Source: JAHEGP01 sp963751595
GTDB taxonomy: Bacteria > Pseudomonadota > Gammaproteobacteria > Pseudomonadales > JAHEGP01
Assembly (NCBI GenBank): GCA_963751595.1
Contig: CAVVVC010000004.1
Span: 118,039 to 182,038 of the forward strand
Direction: 5' to 3'
Length of the DNA stretch: 64,000 nt
Positions 1 through 8,789 of this stretch are shown here, piece after piece. A program made the position numbers and the translations under genes. The notes beneath the pieces were generated by a model. The model had not been told where the DNA came from. It did not search any database and was given only the letters and a program-made list of their open reading frames with translations. The first letter of the stretch is position 1. The number at the start of each line of letters is the position of its first letter.

Positions 1-26
1 TTGCAGTTAAGCTCCATGTCAAGCAA

Positions 27-165
27 CTTGCTGCTCAGAATAAATTTCAATCATAAAGCGAGCGATCAATGATGCTTCTGTTGTGCGTTCAAATTATCCA
101 TCCAACCAGTAGGCATAGGCGTCTCTCCCCTTGGTGTGGCGATTGCAGTGTTGCTTTGACTGTTC
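27..165. repeat. Diverged upstream repeat, copy 1
   Basis: This stretch is recognisably related to 4598-4732. Both start with the 11-base block CTTGCTGCTCA and then share AATCATAAAG and GAGCGA. Further on they share the block AACCAG-AGGCA and a GTGGCG block, separated by diverged sequence and small gaps. Copy 1 precedes a decayed dockerin coding remnant; copy 2 precedes the di-haem peroxidase gene. The simplest reading is duplicated upstream DNA of related genes, possibly a shared promoter or leader. Alignment was by eye. Confidence 0.5.
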
Positions 166-181
166 GCTTTTGTCAGAGCTT

Positions 182-426
182 GATTCAGGGGCGTTGTCGC
201 TAGTCGGCTTCAGCAAGGTTTGCGATGCTGACTTCGATGGCAGACTCACCGAGACCTAGACGATTTCGGCCGAATCAGGAGCGTATTCGGTAGCCCGGTA
301 TCGGGTGGAATACCTTATGAAGATGCAGATCATGCCGATTTAGATGATGGCGGCGCGGTTGACCTCGACGACCACTTTTCGATATGTCAGGGCTCAACTT
401 GGGTGTACACGGTCCCTCAGGGTTGA
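182..426 (+). pseudogene. Decayed C-terminal dockerin-like remnant
   Basis: Two overlapping frames together encode a recognisable dockerin tail. The first frame, from about 182 to 256, reads GFSKVCDADFDG and then meets a stop. The second, from 256 to the TGA at 424-426, reads LDDFGRIRSVFG and then a second loop, HADLDDGGAVDLDDHFSI. This matches the tails of the intact proteins downstream, which carry NICDADL followed by DFGLFRTSFG and ADLNGDGTVNLSDF. A frameshift at about 254-256 and loss of the upstream part of the gene make it a relic. It suggests the cluster once held another dockerin-bearing protein to the left. Confidence 0.6.
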
Positions 427-693
427 GACCGAAAAAGCGGATACACGGTCCGCTGTGGCGATAGCCAACACAAGTTGTAAGGCGAGGAACACGGCGGTGA
501 GGAAGCTGAATCAGGAACACACAGGGAGAACATGACGGCGGAGGTGTCACCAATCGAAGCTCGGGTATTGTTACCCGTGGCAAGCGCACCGTGAATAACA
601 ACTATCGTTTTCGCAAACGATATAGAGACGACAAAGGTAACAGCACAAAACCCGGTCCAATTGAAATCTGACGTTAATGAGGTGGAAAATAAA
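427..693. other. Intergenic region upstream of the secreted-protein cluster
   Basis: No convincing gene is visible here. Short open frames on both strands lack plausible start sites and family signatures. The last 20 bases hold a ribosome-binding site (GAGGTGG) for the gene starting at 694. The promoter of the cluster probably lies in this stretch or further left, but I cannot name its hexamers with confidence. Confidence 0.4.
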
Positions 694-1611
694 ATGAAAA
701 TACCATTCCCTAACACTTGGTCTTGCAAGCGTTTCACTCTTTGCAAGCGACAGGCTGTCTCGCTGCTTGCTATTCCCCTGTTATGCCACAGTGTCTATGG
801 CCAGGCGGCCGTGTTACTGCTGGAGGGTCCCATTAGCGCTTTGACTGATGATGGTGACGGCACGGGGAGCATTACCGTAATGGGGGTCACTGTCGACATT
901 CCTGTCGGGACGCCCATTACCACGCCGACAGCCTCGCTGGGTATCACGGCTGCCGCCAACCCTTCGGTTCTACCCGGTCGAACCCAGGCCGGCTTTGTTG
1001 GTGGTACGGCCATTATCGAGGGCAGCGGTGATCTTGCTGGCGGCTACAGCGCAGACTCGGTGTTTCTGGAGCCCGCCGAGAATATTCTGGGTGCCGCAAC
1101 CACTTCACTGCCGGGTGAATCCCTGCAAGTAGCCGGTGTAGCACTGAGCCCCACCGGCGATGCGCGCATTCCGAATGGCCCCTTCACCAATGTTTTCGGC
1201 TTCGAAGTAGACCCCGACAGTGTGCCTCAGGGTTCTGGTGTTGTCTCTGAGGGCTATCTGTCCAATGATGGCAGCGGGGTGATGAATTACTTCGCGATTG
1301 AAGTCGATGGTGGCACTCTGGTCAATGCTGGCATCACCGAGGTCAGTATCTCCCGGGCGCAGTGCCAGGAAGATCCGGGGAACCCGATTGAGCTGCGAGT
1401 ACAAGGAGCGGTCCATGATTTCGCCCCGAGCGATGTAAGCATTACCGATGGCGGGTCGCAGGTGCCCTTCGGCACCGTGACACCCGTCGCAGATGTTGCT
1501 CCCTTCGGCGTCTATTCCTTTGTTTTGAGGGGTGATGCCGCCTTTACAGTCTGTCCAACCAGTGTCTCGGCGACCTTTAATGGCGTAACCACTACCGCGG
1601 CGGTGAACTAA
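694..1611 (+). CDS. Secreted protein, tandem paralogue of the next gene, no dockerin tail
   Basis: The product is 305 aa with an N-terminal signal peptide ending near HSVYGQA. It is clearly paralogous to the gene at 1640. Shared features are LLLEGPISA, a GSITVMGVTVDIP segment, PGRTQAGFVGGTAII, EPAENILGA, FGFEVDP and a C-terminal ISRAQC module. The GSITV-GV-VDI part resembles the small OB-like repeats of DUF5666-type proteins; that is inference. Unlike its neighbour it stops after the core and lacks the calcium-repeat tail. The ATG at 694 is preferred over an upstream in-frame TTG at 661 because GAGGTGG lies just before it. No enzyme motif is visible; a structural or binding role at the cell surface is plausible. 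Confidence 0.75.
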   Translation: MKIPFPNTWSCKRFTLCKRQAVSLLAIPLLCHSVYGQAAVLLLEGPISALTDDGDGTGSITVMGVTVDIPVGTPITTPTASLGITAAANPSVLPGRTQAGFVGGTAIIEGSGDLAGGYSADSVFLEPAENILGAATTSLPGESLQVAGVALSPTGDARIPNGPFTNVFGFEVDPDSVPQGSGVVSEGYLSNDGSGVMNYFAIEVDGGTLVNAGITEVSISRAQCQEDPGNPIELRVQGAVHDFAPSDVSITDGGSQVPFGTVTPVADVAPFGVYSFVLRGDAAFTVCPTSVSATFNGVTTTAAVN

Positions 1612-1639
1612 CAAGGGCATAGACCCGGAGGTAATACGA

Positions 1640-2884
1640 ATGAAACACCTGACATCAGTTTTTCTGGGAAAAAATCGTCTGCAGCTGGCAGCGGGGATCA
1701 CATTTATGGTGCTGAGTTTTCCAGCTAGCGCCGTGCCTCTGTTGTTGGAGGGGCCGATCAGCGCCATATCGGCAAACCCCGATGGCTCTGGCAGCATTAC
1801 CGTACTGGGGGTTGTCGTCGACATTCCGGCGGGAACCAGCATTACTACGCCGACTGCGACCCTTAGCATGAACCAGGCAGTCAACACCACCCCGCTACCC
1901 GGGCGTACACAGCCTGGGTTTATTGGTGGCACAGCCATTATTGCAGGCACCTCGGTGGCGAGCGTCAATACCGCAGATAGCCTGTTTATGGAACCCGCTG
2001 AAAATATCCTCGGGGCCGATGTGACTTCGACTCCCCCCGATGCCATTGCAATCGCCGGCGTCCCGATGGTGCCCATCTCTGATGTTCGCCTGCTCGCCGG
2101 CCCAGTGACCAATGACTTTGGCTTCGAGGTCGATCCTGCCACAGTGCCCAGCGGCGTTGACGCGGTCGCTGAGGGGTACTTTTCCAACGATGGCTCCGGT
2201 GCGTTCCAGTACTTCGCTCTAACAGCCTCGGGAGGCGATATCCTCAACCCAGGCGTTACCGAAGTAAGCGTTATCCGTGCCCAGTGCAGGGCAGGGGCCA
2301 CGCCCGCCGATCCCATTGAACTGCGAGTGCTGGGCGGCGTGCATGACCCCGCCGGTGGCACGGTCACCATCAGGGACTGGGGACCAACCACATTCGGTAC
2401 GGTGACGGCCGTCGCTGATGTGCCGCCCTTTGGAGTCTACGACTTTCGAGTGCGAACCGGCTTCACTGTGTGCCCGTCCAGTGTAACCGTGGAGTTCAGC
2501 GGTGCATCCACAGTGGCCGCGGTAGCGGGCGGTTCGCCCGATGTTGATGGCGATGGCGTGCGCGATGACGTGGACAATTGCGTCGATGTGGCCAATGGGC
2601 CGCTTATCCCCGATGCCGGTGGTTTTATCCAACGCGATACCGACGCGGATGGTTTTGGCAATATCTGCGATGCGGATCTCAGCCAGGACGGTACAACAGT
2701 AGTGAACCTCAGTGACTACGCCTTGTTCAGGAGCGCATTCGGCGATACCGCACCGGGCACGGAGCCTTATGGGCCAGTGGATCATGCAGATTTTACTGGA
2801 GACGGAGTGGTTAACCTCTCCGATTTTTCAATATTCCGGGCGCAATTTGGCGGTGAGCCTGGTCCCTCGGGGTTGAATCCGTAA
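1640..2884 (+). CDS. Secreted protein with TSP3/dockerin-like C-terminal tail
   Basis: The product is 414 aa with a signal peptide ending near FPASAVP. Residues 25-295 parallel the preceding protein closely. From about residue 300 a calcium-binding tail follows: a thrombospondin type-3 stretch (DVDGDGVRDDVDNC), then a CDADL loop and two dockerin-like EF-hand segments (LSDYALFRSAFG, then VVNLSDFSIFRAQFG). It ends in PGPSGLNP. The start has a clear GGAGGT site and the gene follows its paralogue by 28 nt, so the two are probably co-transcribed. The tail is shared with four unrelated proteins downstream, which suggests a common attachment or sorting role rather than catalysis. Confidence 0.8.
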   Translation: MKHLTSVFLGKNRLQLAAGITFMVLSFPASAVPLLLEGPISAISANPDGSGSITVLGVVVDIPAGTSITTPTATLSMNQAVNTTPLPGRTQPGFIGGTAIIAGTSVASVNTADSLFMEPAENILGADVTSTPPDAIAIAGVPMVPISDVRLLAGPVTNDFGFEVDPATVPSGVDAVAEGYFSNDGSGAFQYFALTASGGDILNPGVTEVSVIRAQCRAGATPADPIELRVLGGVHDPAGGTVTIRDWGPTTFGTVTAVADVPPFGVYDFRVRTGFTVCPSSVTVEFSGASTVAAVAGGSPDVDGDGVRDDVDNCVDVANGPLIPDAGGFIQRDTDADGFGNICDADLSQDGTTVVNLSDYALFRSAFGDTAPGTEPYGPVDHADFTGDGVVNLSDFSIFRAQFGGEPGPSGLNP

Positions 2885-3769
2885 GGTCAGGCAAGGCGAT
2901 GCTGTGCAGTCAGGTATCTCAAGATGCACCGCACGAAGCAGCGGCGGAAGTGTCTTGAATCAGGGCCACGGTGAATACACCCTGTACCGCTTCAGCCCAT
3001 GATGGGCTGGTAGCGAGATATCGTGGCACGGCGCCGGCAATCAGCCGTAGGAGAAAATCGATAAGAGCATTGAAAACAGAGGCAAACATAAAGGTGTGTC
3101 TGTATCGCCAATCCAGCGGGGGCTGCGTAGCCGCTAATTGTGACAGGTGGTCCCGCCTGACAATGCCTTCGCTGCTCTTGCCAGCTTTGGTTCCACAGGC
3201 TTTACAGGCGGGAGTCAGGGGAGAATAAATACGGGGCCTGGGTTTCTAACAGGTAAAAGCGCCACACTTTAATGAGCTCAAGGCGTTGGTGCATGCCACC
3301 AGGCATCATCCTGTAGTGTATTCCTGGTCCTCGAGCGCGATACCGACATAGCGCCCAGGCGCTGGAAATGGATAGCGACGATGTATTCGATTGCCTCCCG
3401 CAGCAGGGCTGAAAAGCCTTTGCATTACAGATCCTGCCCCCGATGAGGATAGTCTGGGTGGTCCTTCGTTGCTGGACTTCATCCCGCAGCTAGTAGCTAG
3501 CCGGCCGCGTTCCAAGCCAAGCCTAAATTTGACGCGCTTTCACGGGTTTTGCTCGGGGCGGCCTGTGCCGTCGAGGAAGCGGCTGGCTTTCTGTTGGCCG
3601 GCTGGGAGGAATTAGGCTGACAGCGTTGAAGCGCAGGGGAGGCCAGGAATCAGCGGCGAAATGGGCTGGAATTAGCGAGAGAAACTCAGCGATGGCGCGC
3701 AGTACTATGCCAGCATGCTTTTACAACGTTTACGGACGCATAAAGAATGCTAGGAGGCGCTTTAGTTGG
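2885..3769. other. Decayed non-coding stretch inside the cluster
   Basis: No open frame here has a credible start, codon pattern or recognisable family. Short frames such as 2971-3228 and 3391-3615 look accidental. With the relic at 182-426 and the mobile element at 3770, this stretch probably represents eroded former genes, but I could not match it to anything. Confidence 0.35.
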
Positions 3770-3935
3770 AATGGCACTTACTTAAGGAGAAGGGCATAGG
3801 ATTTTCGAAGCGCCGCTCCGAGTGTCTACCCCGTCAGAACACGCTGTAAACCCGCCCCTGGGGGCTCTGCGCCGACATCCCTGTCGGCGAAGGTCCTGCC
3901 GATAGACACCCGAATCGGCTTAAGTCAGTGCCATT
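3770..3935 (+). mobile_element. MITE-like element, copy 1 (166 bp)
   Basis: The ends are imperfect inverted repeats: AATGGCACTTACTTAAG at the left and CTTAAGTCAGTGCCATT at the right. The element is flanked by a 12-bp near-perfect direct repeat, CGCTTTAGTTGG at 3758-3769 and CGCTTTCGTTGG at 3936-3947, which looks like a target duplication. An internal palindrome GCCGACATCCCTGTCGGC can form a hairpin. It contains no coding sequence. A copy with about 12 substitutions and one 2-bp indel lies inverted at 55663-55830. A 10-12 bp duplication would fit an IS4-superfamily transposase acting in trans; none is present in the window. Confidence 0.85.
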
Positions 3936-4597
3936 CGCTTTCGTTGGTTACTGTATAAAATCTCCACACCCCTATAAATACAAGGGCTTTAATGACTTAA
4001 TAAATTACTTCAATAAATCATCGGGTTATGTCAATAACAGGTGCCAATCATAACTGTAAAAAGTTTCGACAACACTCACTTAATGTGCTGACAACCTACC
4101 CCGTCCAGTCCGTGACCATTCTAAATCTGTGCTTACCCAATCGATTCCGCGCAGCTGAAAAAGGTATCAGCGTCCAAAGAACCGCCGATGTGTTGCCAGC
4201 GGGCGGTGGTAAAACCGGTGTCATTATTATTCACGGGGCGTGGCACAAGCAGCCTGACTGGCAGCGATATCATCCTTAAATTTCCGGCATTTTCGATCAG
4301 CAAAGCTGGAAATTACGATTCACTACAATCTTGATGCCGAGGGTCTTATCCAAAAATAGCTATACAGAATCTATGGAATGTAACTCGCTATTTTATAGGT
4401 GCGAGTGGGGTGCTTGCCTCGGCAAACCTATCCAGCTTTCGAAGAACCACTGAGACATTTCGTTGAGTGTCGGTATTTTTTACATATTACCGGGGGACAA
4501 GGTCGATGCGCTAGCAATGGCTTGCGCCAAGCTCTTGTTTTACTAACTTTTATGCCACCGATGGCATGCCCCTTGCAAGAGCACTAGCACCAGGCGT
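3936..4597. other. Non-coding, possibly eroded coding sequence
   Basis: No convincing gene. The frame at 4028-4279 ends in VIIIHGAWHKQPDW, which faintly recalls the oxyanion-hole region of alpha/beta hydrolases. It stops immediately and has no upstream support. Other frames are broken by stops. The base composition is AT-richer than the surrounding genes, which fits decayed or foreign DNA. Confidence 0.3.
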
Positions 4598-4732
4598 CTT
4601 GCTGCTCAATATATTAATCATAAAGTGAGCGACCCACGATGTACCGATACGTCGAAGATAGAAACCTAACCAGAAGGCACTGTTGCGCCTCGTCGCCGTG
4701 GCGCAATGCAAGCCGTGCCGCTTCGACGGCTC
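4598..4732. repeat. Diverged upstream repeat, copy 2
   Basis: This is the counterpart of 27-165. It lies about 115 nt upstream of the di-haem peroxidase start at 4848, so it may contain that gene's promoter or leader. I recognise no clear operator within it. Confidence 0.5.
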
Positions 4733-4847
4733 GTGTGTTTGAAGGCACCTCAAGTGCTGTGCTGCTTTTCAATGCGACTCCCCCAGCGAGGCCGCCAGTG
4801 CATTTGGCATAGTTAATCATCATCCAAAAAAACATGAGGACTCAGGG

Positions 4848-7430
4848 ATGAAATTGAAAACCAGGCAGGGTCTACCCGGCCCAACGACGTTATTACACTG
4901 CAGCTATACGACTTTGTTGGTCAGTCTGCTTGGATACTCGCTTCCAAGCGTCGCCCAGGCACCACCGCCATTTCCGGCGCTTGCCACCATCGCCGTTCCC
5001 CAGCCCCTCGACCTCAACCAGTTTGTTAGCAATCAGTTCGCGGCGGAGGCACTGGGTAAGGCGCTGTTCTGGGATATGCAACTGGGAAGCGACGGGGTGC
5101 AGGCCTGTGCCAGTTGCCACTTTCATGCCGGGGCAGACAATCGCACGGTGAACCAGATCAACCCGGGAACCCTGGGCAATGACGACCAGTTTGGTAACAA
5201 TCGGCTCGGGTTGTTGGAACCGGCCCCGGGTGCGGTGCGGCTGAACCAGGAACTCACCCCGGCGCATTTCCCTCTGCACAAACTGAGAAACCAGCATGCC
5301 GTCGGCGAGCCGGGGAACAATGAGAGCAATGTGGTGGTTGACAACAACGACGTAGTGTCTTCCCAGGGCGTTGTGCTCATGGACTTCGTCGATATTCAAA
5401 TCGGTAATCCGGTTGATATCGGCGCTGCGGTGGTTGATCCGGTTTTCAATGTCAACGGCACTAACGTCCGCCGGGTCGAGCCTCGTAATACCCCGACGGT
5501 CATCAACGCGGTATTCAATTTCGAGAATTTCCACGACGGTCGCGCCAATAATATTTTCAATGGCAATAACCCGTTTGGACCCGCTGACCCCAGGCCCCAC
5601 CTGCTGAATAATGAAACCGGTACGCTGGTTCCGGAGGAGCTGCGGCTGCGCCACTCCTCGCTGGCTTCCCAGGCAGTGGGACCACCGCTGAGCGATTTCG
5701 AAATGTCGTGGCGCGGTCGGACCTGGCCCAAGGTGGGCAAGAAAATGCTCAGCCTGGAGCCGCTGGCCCAGCAGGCGGTGTCTCCGGATGATAGTCGCCT
5801 GGGCAACGTGGCCGACACTTCCGATGGAGCAGGATTAATCCCCACAGTCTCCTATGCTTCCTTGATCCAGTCAGCCTTCCCGGCAAAATACTGGAATAAT
5901 ACCACCGAGAAGGTGGTCTACGATGCCAGTGGCGATCCCAGCTTTTTGCCTGGTCCCGCGGATCCTCTAAATACTAACGAATACACCCAAATGGAGGCCA
6001 ACTTCTCCTTCTTCTTCGGTATCGCCCTGCAAATGTACCAGGCCACGCTCGTTGCCAGCGCTTCCAAGGTGGACAAGTTCATCGACGGCAGTGGCGCACT
6101 CACCAACGAAGAACAGCTGGGTATGGATGTGTTCGCCAACGACGGCAACTGTCTGGCCTGCCATGGCGGCGGCACCTTGATGGATGTTGATACCGCACTT
6201 ATCCAGGGCGTCGACCCGACCGGTAACCCCGTCCTTTTCGATCAGAATCCCTTGTTCGCCAATGAGTTCATGCAGATCGCCACGGGTTTTGGCCTCTATG
6301 ATAACGGCTTTCACAATACCGGGGTGCGCCCCACGGGTAACCCGGCAGCGCAGGCATTTGATTATCTGGCTGTCAATGAAGACGTGGGGCGGGGCGGTAT
6401 GACAGGTCTCGGAGGAGGCCTCACTGAGGTTTCCCTGTCGAAGGGTATTCTGGGCTTGCAGAATACCGGCGGCCCTACACTGCAAATGCCCGGGCTGGCG
6501 CCATTGCCCGGCTATATGGCCGAATGGGTGCCGCCACTGCCACTGGGTTTCTTACCCAATGACACCAACCCAATACCGGGGAGGGTCACCAACTTCGGTG
6601 CCTTCAAAACGCCTGGCTTGCGCAATATCGCGCTGCAGGGTCCCTACATGCATAACGGTGGCCTGTCGACCCTGCGCCAGGTGGTCGACTTCTACGTGCG
6701 CGGTGGCGACTTCCCTTTGACCAATGCCCATAACTTCGATTCCGAGGGCATGACGGTACTGCCCTTGTTGCGCGACACCGGCGCGGTGCCCGGGCAGCCG
6801 ACACCGGAACAACTGCGAGACGCACTGGTGCAGTTTATGGTGGCCTTGACCGACTCCCGGGTGGCCAACGAGGAGGCACCCTTCGATCATCCGGAGTTGT
6901 TCGTACCCATTACCGGCACTGCGCCAGTTACCCCCGGTACCCGCGCGCTGCTGCTGGCAGACACTACCAATTTCCGCCAGGTCCCGGCTGTAGGCAGTGA
7001 CGGTCGCAATGCGCTGTTCCTGCCCCCGCTAGGTACCTTTCTGGGTCTGAACCCCCGTAGCGCCAGCATTGTTGCCGATGCTGACCTCGATTTGATTGCC
7101 GACAACCTCGACAACTGCGAGGACGATGCCAACCCCTTGCAGGAAGATGGCGAAGGGGATGGCGCGGGTGATGCCTGCGATAACTGTGTTGCCGTGGCCA
7201 ATGCCGATCAGCGCGATACCGATGGCGATGGCTTCGGCAATATCTGCGATGCGGACCTGAACAACGACGGCAACACCAACCTGACCGACTTTGGCCTTTT
7301 TCGAACTTCTTTCGGTGCGAGCTCGCCGTTAAGTCCGGCAGAAGAAAATGCGGATTTGAACGGCGATGGCACGGTGAACCTGAGCGACTTTGGCTTATTT
7401 CGGAGTATGTTCGGCCAACCACCGGGGTAA
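4848..7430 (+). CDS. Secreted di-haem cytochrome c peroxidase-like protein with TSP3/dockerin tail
   Basis: The product is 860 aa and exported (signal peptide ending near LPSVAQA). Two c-type haem sites are visible: C87-A-S-C90-H91 (QACASCHF) and C435-L-A-C438-H439 (NCLACHGG). Between them runs the RNTPTVINAVFN and FHDGR stretch typical of the CcpA/MauG superfamily, which reduces peroxide or oxidises protein side chains. FKTPGLRNIALQGPYMHNGG follows near residue 585. The usual family length is 330-450 aa; this version has extra loops and, from about residue 743, a calcium-repeat plus dockerin-like tail. It probably works outside the cell or on the outer surface. Its neighbour, the multicopper oxidase, suggests a shared redox pathway. 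The substrate is unknown. Confidence 0.85.
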   Translation: MKLKTRQGLPGPTTLLHCSYTTLLVSLLGYSLPSVAQAPPPFPALATIAVPQPLDLNQFVSNQFAAEALGKALFWDMQLGSDGVQACASCHFHAGADNRTVNQINPGTLGNDDQFGNNRLGLLEPAPGAVRLNQELTPAHFPLHKLRNQHAVGEPGNNESNVVVDNNDVVSSQGVVLMDFVDIQIGNPVDIGAAVVDPVFNVNGTNVRRVEPRNTPTVINAVFNFENFHDGRANNIFNGNNPFGPADPRPHLLNNETGTLVPEELRLRHSSLASQAVGPPLSDFEMSWRGRTWPKVGKKMLSLEPLAQQAVSPDDSRLGNVADTSDGAGLIPTVSYASLIQSAFPAKYWNNTTEKVVYDASGDPSFLPGPADPLNTNEYTQMEANFSFFFGIALQMYQATLVASASKVDKFIDGSGALTNEEQLGMDVFANDGNCLACHGGGTLMDVDTALIQGVDPTGNPVLFDQNPLFANEFMQIATGFGLYDNGFHNTGVRPTGNPAAQAFDYLAVNEDVGRGGMTGLGGGLTEVSLSKGILGLQNTGGPTLQMPGLAPLPGYMAEWVPPLPLGFLPNDTNPIPGRVTNFGAFKTPGLRNIALQGPYMHNGGLSTLRQVVDFYVRGGDFPLTNAHNFDSEGMTVLPLLRDTGAVPGQPTPEQLRDALVQFMVALTDSRVANEEAPFDHPELFVPITGTAPVTPGTRALLLADTTNFRQVPAVGSDGRNALFLPPLGTFLGLNPRSASIVADADLDLIADNLDNCEDDANPLQEDGEGDGAGDACDNCVAVANADQRDTDGDGFGNICDADLNNDGNTNLTDFGLFRTSFGASSPLSPAEENADLNGDGTVNLSDFGLFRSMFGQPPG

Positions 7431-7471
7431 TAGCGCGCTGCTGTGAAGACAGAAAAACAAGGATAATAAAA

Positions 7472-8707
7472 ATGAAACTTTCTGAAAACGCTGCGTCTCA
7501 TTGTCCCCGAGCGGGGGGCGCAGCAAAGGCGGTGTTACTGGCTGTTCTTCTCGCTGCAGGCCCCGCCCAGGCGGTGCTGGTGGATTTCGGCCCCATTGAT
7601 CCTTCGCACGGTTACCCTCTGTGGTACCGCGGCGCAGATGGTCTTGGCCTTGAATTGTGCCTCAGCGAGGCCGCCGCCAATGCTGCTATTCCGGGTAACC
7701 TGCTTTGTCTGCTGGATCCAGGTGAAAGGCAGGAGCCAGGCAATCCGTTCATATCCTACCCGGATAATTTCTGGCCGGAGGTGTTCTGGACCCGGGTAGA
7801 TGCAGAAACGCCCACAGCTTTGGGTAGTGCATTGTTGGTAACGGCCTTGGAGGGGGCATTTTTCAATGAGGAACCGGTCGCCGGCGAAAATATCAGCTTT
7901 GCCCGCATTCGCGTTCGTATCGACAACCCGGTCGCGGGCGCAGACCTTAAGGTCACCCATCCTTATGGGGTATTGACCTTTGAGAATCAACCTGCGGGCC
8001 TGCGGGCCATCAATTTTACCAGCGATGTCGGAATACAGGCCACACCACCGCCGCCCAGCGACTATACCGGAGCACTGGGTGGCAGCATCGGACCTTTCCT
8101 GCGCTGGACCGCTCCGGACTTCCCGGTACTGGATCAGAATGGTGTCGCTTACATTGGCGATCCCAATATTCCCCATACCGTGACGGGCAGCCCGCTGGGC
8201 ACCAACTTTTTCAGAGTTGAAGGGCCAGTGGGGTTAGGCAGCCCCGGCGCGCCCAACCTCTGTGCCGACCCGCTATTGGGTGACGATCCGACGGATTTCA
8301 CCGATTGTATCGAGACCGACCTGTTTGTGGGTTCCGGGAAAATTGCTGATTCCGACGCCGATGGCAGCCAGGACCATGCCGACAATTGTCCCGCTGTAGC
8401 TAACCCGGGACAGCAAGATAACGACCGCGACGGGCTGGGCAATGCCTGCGATAACTGCATTGATGTAGCCAACGCCGACCAGCGCAATACTGGCGCCAAC
8501 CCGGCTTTTGGCAACATGTGTGATGCCGATCTCGACAATAACGGTGTGGTAAATTTGGCCGATTATAGCCTGTTCAGGTCGGAGTTTGGGTCAGTAGAGC
8601 CTTTGAGCGCGGCGCAAGAGAACGCAGACTTCGACGGTGACGGCAATGTCAATCTCGGCGACTTCAACCGCCTGAGGACAATGTTCGGAAAGGCCCCGGG
8701 GCCATGA
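7472..8707 (+). CDS. Secreted protein family A with TSP3/dockerin tail (paralogue 1)
   Basis: The product is 411 aa with a signal peptide ending near AGPAQAV. The core (residues 32-285) is shared with the next two genes. Common elements are PLWYRGADGLGLELCL, a FW motif, ALLVTALEGAFF, ISFARIRVRID, VTHPYGVLTF, VTGSPLGTNFFRVEGP and a DLFVGSGKI ending. From residue 292 it carries the calcium-repeat and dockerin-like tail ending FGKAPGP. No enzymatic motif is evident. It follows the peroxidase gene by 41 nt, so co-transcription and a functional link are likely. Confidence 0.8.
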   Translation: MKLSENAASHCPRAGGAAKAVLLAVLLAAGPAQAVLVDFGPIDPSHGYPLWYRGADGLGLELCLSEAAANAAIPGNLLCLLDPGERQEPGNPFISYPDNFWPEVFWTRVDAETPTALGSALLVTALEGAFFNEEPVAGENISFARIRVRIDNPVAGADLKVTHPYGVLTFENQPAGLRAINFTSDVGIQATPPPPSDYTGALGGSIGPFLRWTAPDFPVLDQNGVAYIGDPNIPHTVTGSPLGTNFFRVEGPVGLGSPGAPNLCADPLLGDDPTDFTDCIETDLFVGSGKIADSDADGSQDHADNCPAVANPGQQDNDRDGLGNACDNCIDVANADQRNTGANPAFGNMCDADLDNNGVVNLADYSLFRSEFGSVEPLSAAQENADFDGDGNVNLGDFNRLRTMFGKAPGP

Positions 8708-8789
8708 AGGACGCAGCACCGATACCAGCCAGACACATTGGGCCGTTTTGGTCTAGGAACAAAATATTTCAGGTTGCGGAGAATATAAG

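Noticed and set aside
344..535. 63-codon frame near the left edge
   Set aside because: It overlaps the dockerin relic in another frame, has no start signal and shows no protein features.
4028..4279. Possible alpha/beta-hydrolase remnant
   Set aside because: Only a short HGAW-like stretch near the end is suggestive; the frame stops there and no further motif, start signal or homologous frame supports it.
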